Below are positions 1 to 7,901 of a DNA stretch of 31,416 nt, one piece after another. Origin of the DNA: a virus; the IMG/VR virus record IMGVR_UViG_3300036770_004036, positions 1 through 31,416 of that record, one strand, 5' to 3'. A program made the translations under genes and the position numbers. The stretch's first letter is position 1. Every line of letters begins with the position of its first letter. The notes beneath the pieces are model-generated. The model searched no databases. It had not been told where the DNA came from and worked only from the letters and a program-made list of their open reading frames with translations.

Positions 1-2
1 CA

Positions 3-1457
3 GATAACTTCACTATTACCGTTACCACAGCAGCAACTTCTACAGCCACTGGTGGTGGCACGGCTATCGACATTGAGTGCCAGATACATCCAGGCTATCC
101 CCTTACTACGGCAGGTTACGGCTGGGGCGCTTCTGTTTGGAACGGTTCTTATGGATGGGGCCTTTCCGGTGATACGCCAGTTGACTTGATGCAGCGGGAT
201 TGGTTTTTAGATAATTTTGACAATGATCTTGTTGCTAACATCCGAAAAGGTGCCATTTATTATTGGGAGCGAGGAGCGCTAGCAACCCCTTCAACCGCTT
301 TAGGCACTCGGGCTATACTGCTTTCAAATTTAACAGGGGCTAATTCTGTGCCTAATGTGGCGATGCAGACCCTTGTTTCTCAGAATGATAAGCACCTTTT
401 GGCCTTTGGATGCCAACCCTATGCAGGTGGTGCAACCGACTACGACCCCCTTTTAATTCGTTGGGCCAGTCAAGACGAACCTCAGTATTGGAATCCCACA
501 GGTGTAACGCCGGGTGGTTCTGCTAGCAGTGCTGGATTTTTACGAGTTTCACGAGGTTCAGAAATTGTCCGTGCGTTACCGACTCGGCAAGAGATTATGG
601 TCTGGACGGATACAACTCTTTATTCTCTGCAATACCTTGGAACAACCGACGTTTTTGCATTGCAGCAGCTTGCTGACAACATCTCTATTATTAGCCCACG
701 GGCAGTAGCCTCAGCAAACAACATTACGTACTGGATGGGGACAGATAAGTTTTACGCCTATACCGGACAAGTTCAAACACTGCCAACAACCGTCAGAGAG
801 TACGTTTACAAAGATATTAATTACGCCCAAACCGATCAAATTGTTGCGGGTACTAACGAAGGGTTTAATGAAATCTGGTGGTTCTACCCAAGCGCTAACT
901 CCAACTGGAATAACAGATATGTGGTATTTAATCATCTGGATCAGGTCTGGTTCTTCGGAAATCTGGGCCGTACAGCATGGCTAGATACACCACTAAGGGA
1001 TTTCCCCACTGCCCTATTTACAGAGCCATACACCTATAGCGACACGGTTGCGGGTAGTCCAAACGATGGATATTTATATCAACACGAGGTCGGTGTAGAC
1101 GACGATGGTTTGCCTATGGAGTCCTACATTCAGTCTAACGATTTTGATTTGGCTGAAGGCGATCAATTTATGTTGACCCGACGTATGCTTCCTGACATCA
1201 ATTACAACCAGTCTACGGCAGCAACACCGACAGTGACTTTAGCCGTGCGCCCACGCAACTTCCCAGGCTCTCAGTATCAAGGTGACCCATCGGACACACA
1301 AAATGTTATTGAGACAACGACAGATATTTACACAAACCAGGTCTTTGTTCGTGCTCGTGCCCGCCAGATGGCGCTAAAAGTTGCCTCCGACCAGCTTGGA
1401 GTGCAGTGGCAGTTGGGTTCGGTAAGGCTTGATGTACGACCGGATGGACGACGCTAA
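3..1457 (+). CDS. Virion structural protein, DNA-stabilisation/tail-hub-like (5' end cut by window edge)
   Basis: The reading frame is open from base 3 to the TAA at 1455-1457 (484 visible codons), so the gene starts left of the window. The TTG at 186 and ATG at 189 are internal, because the frame upstream of them is open and in the same style (Thr/Ala-rich, then aromatic Tyr-Gly-Trp repeats near bases 117-160). The body alternates short beta-like strands with Trp/Tyr-rich turns (for example DEPQYWNPTG and NRYVVFNHLDQVWFFG). This recalls the propeller-like packaged-DNA stabilisation or tail-hub proteins of podoviruses such as P22 gp10. I infer a head-tail junction or tail role from that resemblance and from its position ahead of other virion genes. 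No enzyme motif is visible. The exact family is uncertain; the virion role is likely. Confidence 0.72.
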   Translation, partial: DNFTITVTTAATSTATGGGTAIDIECQIHPGYPLTTAGYGWGASVWNGSYGWGLSGDTPVDLMQRDWFLDNFDNDLVANIRKGAIYYWERGALATPSTALGTRAILLSNLTGANSVPNVAMQTLVSQNDKHLLAFGCQPYAGGATDYDPLLIRWASQDEPQYWNPTGVTPGGSASSAGFLRVSRGSEIVRALPTRQEIMVWTDTTLYSLQYLGTTDVFALQQLADNISIISPRAVASANNITYWMGTDKFYAYTGQVQTLPTTVREYVYKDINYAQTDQIVAGTNEGFNEIWWFYPSANSNWNNRYVVFNHLDQVWFFGNLGRTAWLDTPLRDFPTALFTEPYTYSDTVAGSPNDGYLYQHEVGVDDDGLPMESYIQSNDFDLAEGDQFMLTRRMLPDINYNQSTAATPTVTLAVRPRNFPGSQYQGDPSDTQNVIETTTDIYTNQVFVRARARQMALKVASDQLGVQWQLGSVRLDVRPDGRR

Positions 1458-2287
1458 TGGCGCTGGTTGGTTTTAGGGCACCTGCCTTACCCCTGCCTCC
1501 TCCTACTTACAGCTCTCAACAACAAGCCGAACTTCTCCGTGCGCTAAGACTTTACTTTAACCTGCTTGACTCTTTAGCCCCTCAACAGGCTATTTCGTAT
1601 ACGGCGGATCAGTTCATTGGTGGAGAGATTTCTGGGTCAAGTATTACAGGCGGTATTCTTGCAGGATTTAACCGTGGGATTGAAGCGCCGTATGTCATGC
1701 TTATGTCGGACCAAGACCAGGCAAATGCTGGCGCTACATCGGAAAATATTGTAACCTTTAACCAAATTGTACTAAACAACGGCATCACGGTTCAGGACAG
1801 CACAAAGATAAGGTTTGATTACTCTGGGCAGTATCTGGTCAACTTTAGACTTCAGGTTGTTAATAAGAGCAACGCCGTTAAAGAATTTGAAGTCTGGGCT
1901 AAAAATTCAGGCACAAACTACCCCTTGAGTAATACTCGGTTTGATGTTGCAGCACGGAAAAGTGCGTCAATTTATGGGCATACTGTTGCAAATGTAGCCG
2001 GTATTTTTACTGTTGATGCTAACGAGTACCTAGAGCTTGCGTGGTGGGGCGAGGATACGGATGTTGAACTAGAACACTATGCGGCTGGAACAAGCCCGGT
2101 TCGCCCCGAGGTACCTTCGGTTATTTTAACGGCAGCATTTTTATCCGCTAGACCGAAGAAGTTTATACCGACACTGACGGGGGGTTTGAGTTTATCTGGC
2201 ACTGCACCATCAATTAACATCGGTATAGTTCCTGGAGCAAACAACTTAACAATTGCAGGCGTAGCGCCTACAATAACCATAGCGTAA
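1457..2287 (+). CDS. Minor virion protein with beta-sandwich (C1q/TNF-like) core
   Basis: This 276-residue protein begins at an ATG that shares its A with the upstream stop (TAATG), which implies translational coupling. A Pro/Leu-rich N-terminus and short helical segment (1-50) lead into a Gly/Ser linker. Residues about 75-235 alternate strand-like segments, with a pattern such as FDYSGQYLVNFRLQVVN and IFTVDANEYLELAWWG. That is the look of C1q/TNF-type jelly rolls, which many phages use as trimeric decoration or fibre parts. The last 40 residues contain two related units ending in GTAPSI and GVAPTI, resembling short tail repeats in other phage structural proteins. The fold call rests on pattern only. 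The virion role also follows from position. Confidence 0.65.
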   Translation: MALVGFRAPALPLPPPTYSSQQQAELLRALRLYFNLLDSLAPQQAISYTADQFIGGEISGSSITGGILAGFNRGIEAPYVMLMSDQDQANAGATSENIVTFNQIVLNNGITVQDSTKIRFDYSGQYLVNFRLQVVNKSNAVKEFEVWAKNSGTNYPLSNTRFDVAARKSASIYGHTVANVAGIFTVDANEYLELAWWGEDTDVELEHYAAGTSPVRPEVPSVILTAAFLSARPKKFIPTLTGGLSLSGTAPSINIGIVPGANNLTIAGVAPTITIA

Positions 2288-2300
2288 CTAGGATTAAATT

Positions 2301-5297
2301 ATGGCTACACAAGCAGAATTAGCGCAAGGTTATAACGACTTTATAAACGCAATAACTTCTGGGAACTTTGGCGAAGCTGCGAACGTAGCTGCTGGCCTTG
2401 GGTTTTCTCCTGCCGAAACAGAAGCGTTTATAGAGGCAAATGCTCCAGGTCTTGGGTTTGACCCCGGCATAGACATTCCTTCAGACGTTATTGCTAGTTA
2501 CTTTGATGCTCCCCCTGTTAGTTATGGCCCACCTTCTCCTGCCGTTTCTCCAGCGGTATCAAACTCAATTTCGTTAACACCAGCGGGTATTGCCGCTCTT
2601 GCTCCTTCCGCTAATGTGTCTTCGCCTGCTAATGTTTTTTCGCCGGCTGATTATGGGCCTCCATCTCCTATTTTGGATTCTCCCGCCACAACACCGACGA
2701 TGACACGGCCCGAACAAGAAGAAGCTCTAATGCAGGCTTATGCAAAAGGTCAAGTCGATGAATTTATAGATTCCGTTTTGCGCGGCGCTTCAACAGGCGA
2801 TTTTAGCGAAGCTGCTGACATCCTTTCTAGGAATGCTGCCAATCCATTAATGGGTGAAGACGTATATGGCGTTGCCTCTAATTTATTAAATACCGATCCT
2901 CGTTTTGCTGGGTTGCGTGAACAAGTGGGTGGCGTGGCCTACACTCCGTCAAACCTTAAATCGTTTGTCGAATCTCAGCTTGTTACTCAAGCAGCACCAG
3001 TAACTCCAGTAATCCCAGTAACCCCTGAAGGCGCGGCTGCGCCACCTACTGCTCAGACAACTCCTGGGCCAGGACAAATCTACGGCATTCCAAGGTTTGC
3101 TCGTCAGACTCAAAGTAACGTACCATTTGCCCCCCTGCGTCGGGGTCTAGCTCAGCTTCGTCCTGCTATGTATATGCCTGGGCTAACGTCCGGTCAAGCT
3201 CCTTTGGGTGGGTCAGGGTTTACTCCAGAATCTTTACGAAATGCGATTCAATCTATGACTGCTGCTGGGCAGACCCCAGCCGATGTTGCTTATCAAATGG
3301 ACGTTGGCGGTGTTTCTCCTGCTGAGTTATCGGCTGCTATTGGAACGCCCGTTGGACAAATTCAAGCCCAATACAATCAATCACGCCCAGGCGGTTTGTT
3401 TAGCACGGGGGCGCCTGCTCCTAGGGGTTTACCTGAAGATTTTGTTCTTCAAACCGGTGCTTATGGAGCGCCAACACCTACGTTTTTTACACCAACCCCG
3501 GCAAAAACAACATTCCCATCTGGGTCAAGTAGTGCAAACGCAAATCAATCTTTAGTGGGTGCAAATTCGGTTTCTTACGACCCTGGTGGTGGAGATGGCA
3601 CCGAAAATGACCCTGGTGGTTTTTCTCCTAGTACTGATGATGGTCCTGCTGGTGTGTCAACTAGAGCCGGTGGCCTAATAAAAATGGCTGAGGGTGGTGG
3701 ACCGCCTAAAATGGCTGAGCTGTCTGCTAAGGAGGCGGGTTCGACGTTTGACATCTCTAAATATATTGACGACCAAGGGCGCTTGGTTGGTGGTTACTCA
3801 AAGCCTATATACGACGACAATCGAGTTATTACAGGGTACGACTATAGACCTTACGAACGCGACGTAGTGTTTGGTGAAGAGCTTCGTGAAAAAGAAGCTG
3901 CGATGCGGCTTACAGATGCAGAGCGCGAGCAGATGATGGTAGAGATGGCGATGCGCCAAGGCCGAACCGGAATTTCGCCGACTACAGGCGGTCTTGCTGG
4001 CATTGAAATTGGCGACCCCATGATGCGCAGGCGTCCTCAGTATTACTCAACTGTTGAGCAGTTTCGCCCTCGTTATGCCGAAGGTGGGCTTGCCAATGTA
4101 GCCCAGAACTTAGCTGAGAGAGGCCGTAAGGGCGACTCGATGCTGGTCCACATGGCGCCTGAAGAAGTTGCAGGGCTGCGAGCGTTAGCCCGTGCCCAAG
4201 GCACAGACATGACGATTAACCCACGTACGGGTTTACCCGAAGCCTTTAGCCTGAAGAAGCTGTTTAAGGCAGCGTCGTTTATTTTGCCGTTCGTACCTAT
4301 CCCCGGCCTTTTTGGTATGTCCTCGCTTCTTACAAAATCAATTCTTTCCGGCGTTGCAGCAGGCGCATCTGCCAAGGGCGGCTTCGACCTTAAACAAGCC
4401 TTGGGTGGTGGCCTCAGAGCGTACGCCATGGGTAGCCTGGGTGAGAAAATGAGCGGGGCACCAACTCCAGACGGGGCACCAACAGCCCCAACAACCACGA
4501 GTGTTCCTAATGCAGCGGCTGTTGATGTTATGGGGTCAGGTGCACCAACGGTGACGACACCAAGTGGTGACGTTTCTTTAGCCGGTTCTTATACCGGCCC
4601 AGCCACCCCAGCTTCACTTCCTGGCGCACCACAATACAAATTTAGCGTACAAGGGCCAGACGTAGGCAGCGCAGGTGTTTCCGTGCCAAGTTTAGACGCA
4701 CCGTTTTTCCCTGGCGATCCGACTGTCCCACGCCCAGAAGGCACACCAAGTTTTGTTACCCCCGAAGGGCAAGGTTTTGGTAAGCCGATCACTAAAGGCT
4801 TCGATATTGCTGCGGCGGGTATTGGTGGCCTAAGTCTTGAAAAAGCGGCTGAAGAACAGCGTAGTTATGAGATTGAAGCCGCTGCATCAAAACGAGAAGA
4901 TGAAGAGCGCAAGCGTAGATTTGATGAGCTATTTGCTAGAACACTGGGCAGTGTTCGTACCGCTAAGGCCGGGGGAACAATTAACCTTGCTAAAGGCGGC
5001 ATGACCTATATGGAAGCCGGTGGAACGACTGGGCCGACTGGGGAACCGAGGATGGTCCAGGGCACGGGTGATGGCATGAGCGACAGTGTCCCGGCTACAA
5101 TTGAGGGTGTGCAGGAAGCTCGGTTAGCAAATGATGAATTTGTAATACCTGCTGATGTTGTTGCTGACATTGGCAACGGTTCAAGTAACGCTGGAGCTAA
5201 GAAGCTCTATAGCATGATGGACCACATACGTAAAGCTCGACACGGCACAACAAAACAACCCCCTGAAATTCGGGCTGAACGCCTGATGCCAGCGTAA
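2301..5297 (+). CDS. Large Pro/Gly-rich virion protein with conserved C-terminal motif
   Basis: The protein has 998 residues and follows an AGGA ribosome-binding site in a 13-base gap. The N-terminus carries two similar helical units (FINAITSGNFGEAANVA near 15 and FIDSVLRGASTGDFSEAADI near 155). A long low-complexity region rich in Pro, Ser, Thr and Ala follows, with repeated GPPSP, VTP and GAPTP units. Gly-rich AEGG/AKGG elements recur at about residues 455-470, 590 and 890-910. A hydrophobic stretch lies near 655-690 (FILPFVPIPGLFGMSS). The C-terminus holds a motif I recall from many aquatic phage proteins: GTGDGMSDSVPATIEG, then EFVIPADVVADIGNGSS and AGAKKLYSMM. The function is unknown; I infer a structural or ejected internal protein from context. 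No catalytic motif is visible. Confidence 0.7.
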   Translation: MATQAELAQGYNDFINAITSGNFGEAANVAAGLGFSPAETEAFIEANAPGLGFDPGIDIPSDVIASYFDAPPVSYGPPSPAVSPAVSNSISLTPAGIAALAPSANVSSPANVFSPADYGPPSPILDSPATTPTMTRPEQEEALMQAYAKGQVDEFIDSVLRGASTGDFSEAADILSRNAANPLMGEDVYGVASNLLNTDPRFAGLREQVGGVAYTPSNLKSFVESQLVTQAAPVTPVIPVTPEGAAAPPTAQTTPGPGQIYGIPRFARQTQSNVPFAPLRRGLAQLRPAMYMPGLTSGQAPLGGSGFTPESLRNAIQSMTAAGQTPADVAYQMDVGGVSPAELSAAIGTPVGQIQAQYNQSRPGGLFSTGAPAPRGLPEDFVLQTGAYGAPTPTFFTPTPAKTTFPSGSSSANANQSLVGANSVSYDPGGGDGTENDPGGFSPSTDDGPAGVSTRAGGLIKMAEGGGPPKMAELSAKEAGSTFDISKYIDDQGRLVGGYSKPIYDDNRVITGYDYRPYERDVVFGEELREKEAAMRLTDAEREQMMVEMAMRQGRTGISPTTGGLAGIEIGDPMMRRRPQYYSTVEQFRPRYAEGGLANVAQNLAERGRKGDSMLVHMAPEEVAGLRALARAQGTDMTINPRTGLPEAFSLKKLFKAASFILPFVPIPGLFGMSSLLTKSILSGVAAGASAKGGFDLKQALGGGLRAYAMGSLGEKMSGAPTPDGAPTAPTTTSVPNAAAVDVMGSGAPTVTTPSGDVSLAGSYTGPATPASLPGAPQYKFSVQGPDVGSAGVSVPSLDAPFFPGDPTVPRPEGTPSFVTPEGQGFGKPITKGFDIAAAGIGGLSLEKAAEEQRSYEIEAAASKREDEERKRRFDELFARTLGSVRTAKAGGTINLAKGGMTYMEAGGTTGPTGEPRMVQGTGDGMSDSVPATIEGVQEARLANDEFVIPADVVADIGNGSSNAGAKKLYSMMDHIRKARHGTTKQPPEIRAERLMPA

Positions 5298-5307
5298 AGG
5301 AAAGAAC

Positions 5308-6282
5308 ATGGCAACGCAAACGATTACCACATCTGGCGATATTCCCAAGGTCCTAGAATCATTTTATCTGGGTAAAGAGGGACAACCCGGTCTTATTGAG
5401 CGGGGCTTTAGTGCAATTTATCCAAAAGGTCTAACCGGTGCAGAAGCCTACGCTCAGCAGTTCCAGCCGTTAATTGAACAAGGGCTTGTTGGTGCGGGTA
5501 CTGTTGCCCCGATGTCACAGTTTCAGCAGGCGTTGGGTACTCAGCTTGCCGGGATGACGCTTCCGGGCCAGTATCAGTTAGCCGAACAAGCAGGTCAGGC
5601 AGGTGCGGCAGGGCTTCAATCTTTGTTAGGTGTGCAAGCCCCCGAGTTTGGTTCGGCGCAAGCCCAGCAGTACATGTCGCCCTACATGCAGAATGTGGTG
5701 GACATGCAACAAAGAGGGGCGATTGATGCAGCACGACAGGCCCAGCTTGGTGGTAACTTAGCCGCAGCCCGACAGGGCACATACGGCGGTGCAAGACAGG
5801 CGATTCTTCAAGGCCAGCGTGAGTCAGGGCTTCGTACCCAGTTGGGCGACATCCAGGCGCAAGGACTGCAGCGTTCTTATGAACAGGCGCAGCAACAGTT
5901 TGAACGTGACCGCGCAGCCGGTCTTCAGGCTGGGCAAACTCGGCTTGCTGCAGCGCAAGGTCTTGGTGGGTTGGCTTCTACGTTTGGAGGCCTTGGTACT
6001 CAGCAGCTTGCTGGTGAGCTTGATGTGCTTAAAACTCAGGGTGCGTTTGGTGACCTCCAGCGCTCGATTGCACAACAACAGTTAGACGCACAACGCGGTG
6101 CACTCCAAGATCAGGCTCAGTACGGCATGACTCAGGTGGGCCAGCTCTCCAACCTCTTGCGCGGTGTGCCACTCTCAGATACAACGCAGCAAAATACAAC
6201 CCCACCGCCATCGTTCGCCAGCCAGTTAACAGGTCTTGGGCTTACCGGCTTGAGTCTGTACAACCTCTTGGGGAATAAATAA
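5308..6282 (+). CDS. Gln/Ala-rich virion protein
   Basis: The gene encodes 324 residues and starts at the ATG preceded by GGAAAG, 10 bases after the previous stop. The centre (about 115-250) is a Gln/Ala/Arg-rich probable helical region containing QYMSPYMQNVVD and then ARQGTYGGARQAI. I recall this arrangement from proteins next to internal virion proteins in marine and freshwater phages. The C-terminus ends with a short hydrophobic segment (LTGLGLTGLSLYNLL). The composition is compatible with a protein that is extruded or assembles into a helical structure, but that is inference. There is no enzymatic motif. It lies between two other probable internal virion proteins and shares one base with the next gene. 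Confidence 0.68.
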   Translation: MATQTITTSGDIPKVLESFYLGKEGQPGLIERGFSAIYPKGLTGAEAYAQQFQPLIEQGLVGAGTVAPMSQFQQALGTQLAGMTLPGQYQLAEQAGQAGAAGLQSLLGVQAPEFGSAQAQQYMSPYMQNVVDMQQRGAIDAARQAQLGGNLAAARQGTYGGARQAILQGQRESGLRTQLGDIQAQGLQRSYEQAQQQFERDRAAGLQAGQTRLAAAQGLGGLASTFGGLGTQQLAGELDVLKTQGAFGDLQRSIAQQQLDAQRGALQDQAQYGMTQVGQLSNLLRGVPLSDTTQQNTTPPPSFASQLTGLGLTGLSLYNLLGNK

Positions 6283-7901
6283 TGCGTAATCCAGTCCAAG
6301 AATACAACATAGCTCGGTCGATGCCGATTCAGGCCCTTGCAGCCGTGCTGCGGGGCGTTAGCGATATGGTCAGCCTTGGGGTCGCTCATGCTGCCTTAAA
6401 AGAAAAGATGGAGGCGGAAGTCGCTAAGAAAGGCGCGTCTGCCATGCAGATGGCCCAGGCTCCCAAAGTACTGGACAAAGACCTCGCTATGGCGCAAGGA
6501 CTCGGCGCTTCTCCCGCTGATGTTGATGTGCCCATGGGAGGCATAGTAGGCGGGGAGGGTACGTTTGGTACAGGCGCTGCAGGTGGTGGTAGCGTGGTGG
6601 CGTTTCAAGCAGGTGGGCAGCCGTCTCTTCAGGCTGTTTTAAATCAGATGTCTTTGCAAGAGCGCACGGATTACCAGCGCAGTGGTCGTTTACCTGAGCG
6701 TTTTCGGCAGATGTTGGCTGGAGAAACCCAAATGCCGGAAGCTGCCCCGCGCGGACCCGGTCGCGGTACTACCTTTACAGAAGCTGTGCAAGCGCAAGGA
6801 TTAGGGGCAACGCCGCTTTCTACCGACACAATGGCGTACTACCCAGGTATGGGCCCTTTAATTCAAAGGCAAGCTACACAAGCTCAAACTGCAGCAACGC
6901 AGCCTAGCCCTCCGGTTGATTATTCTAAGGCTGACATGGGGCTTGTTATGGGTTCTGCTACGGACCCAGGCGTGGCTACAGAAAGCATAGCCGACTTTGA
7001 AAAACGTATGGCTGCAAAAGAAACACCCGGTGGCGGCATAGCCGACCTTCCTGATGCCTTAACCCCATCACCACTTAACTACATAAAAATGATGGAGCAG
7101 GCTGGCAAAGTAGCTGAACGTGACTCGGGTCGAGGCGAGATTAAAACTGCTAAAGAACAGATGCAAGCTTACGACGACCTTCTTAAAGGCGCCGGGTTTG
7201 ACTTTAATGTTGTTAAAAACCAAATGGCAGAGCTTGCCAAAGAAAAAGAAGAGATTAAGGGCGGTAAGAAAGAAGCCGTTAACCTTCGTTTGCTTGAGGC
7301 AGGACTTGGCATTTTAGGTGGCGAGTCACCCTACGCGTTTGTCAATATTGGTAAAGGCGCTACTCCTGCGCTTCAAGGGTTGGCTAAAGACATCAAGGAC
7401 ATTCAGAAAGAAACCAGACTTCTTGATAAAGAAAGCCGCCAGTTAGCTATGATGCAGAACCAAATGGCAGAAGGCCGCGCTAAGTTTGCGCAGGCTGCGG
7501 TTAACCGTCAAGAAGATAAAGTTGAGCGTGTTGAAGACAGGATTGCTGCGGATAAACGAGCTATTTTCCAGACAGTAACAAGCGCTGAAGTACAAAGAGA
7601 ACTTGGCAGAATGCAACAATCAACTTCTCGTATGAATCTTCAAGCTACAAATCTTGAAAGAGAGGCGGCTCGTGATGATAGGCTTATACAGGCAGCGCTG
7701 AAGCAAGCGTCGGACGAAGTACGAGACAGCCTCCAGTCAGCGAACATGTCTCCCGCACAAAAAGAAGCTGAGATTAGCAGGCTGGCTAAAATTTACTATG
7801 CTAAGATGATTGGATTAAGAAAAGGTGATAGTGCTGCCCAAACATCCACTGATCCTGTTGCTGCCGCCCAAGCTGAAATGGCGCGAAGAGGCCTTAAATA
7901 A
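6282..7901 (+). CDS. Probable internal virion protein with coiled coil
   Basis: The protein has 539 residues. Its ATG overlaps the upstream TAA by one base (TAATG), and its own TAA overlaps the next ATG in the same way, so three genes in a row are coupled. The N-terminal 50 residues are amphipathic helix. A Gly-rich stretch follows (near 85-112, ending VVAFQAGGQ), then a Pro/Thr-rich linker. Residues about 275-500 are charged and helical, probably coiled coil, around a Gly-rich segment (LLEAGLGILGG, about 340). I do not recognise a named family. Position directly before the giant ejection-type protein suggests a partner packaged in the virion. Enzyme activity is not indicated. Confidence 0.66.
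   Translation: MRNPVQEYNIARSMPIQALAAVLRGVSDMVSLGVAHAALKEKMEAEVAKKGASAMQMAQAPKVLDKDLAMAQGLGASPADVDVPMGGIVGGEGTFGTGAAGGGSVVAFQAGGQPSLQAVLNQMSLQERTDYQRSGRLPERFRQMLAGETQMPEAAPRGPGRGTTFTEAVQAQGLGATPLSTDTMAYYPGMGPLIQRQATQAQTAATQPSPPVDYSKADMGLVMGSATDPGVATESIADFEKRMAAKETPGGGIADLPDALTPSPLNYIKMMEQAGKVAERDSGRGEIKTAKEQMQAYDDLLKGAGFDFNVVKNQMAELAKEKEEIKGGKKEAVNLRLLEAGLGILGGESPYAFVNIGKGATPALQGLAKDIKDIQKETRLLDKESRQLAMMQNQMAEGRAKFAQAAVNRQEDKVERVEDRIAADKRAIFQTVTSAEVQRELGRMQQSTSRMNLQATNLEREAARDDRLIQAALKQASDEVRDSLQSANMSPAQKEAEISRLAKIYYAKMIGLRKGDSAAQTSTDPVAAAQAEMARRGLK

Noticed and set aside
186-1457. A complete gene starting at TTG 186 or ATG 189
   Set aside because: The frame is open to the window edge with the same composition, so the gene is 5'-truncated and these codons are internal.
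4073-4498. 141-residue - strand frame opposite the 998-residue virion gene
   Set aside because: Pro/Ala-rich shadow of a Gly/Ala-rich gene, with no binding site or domain.
5408-5794. 128-residue - strand frame opposite the Gln/Ala-rich virion gene
   Set aside because: Antisense shadow with no ribosome-binding site and no recognisable domain.
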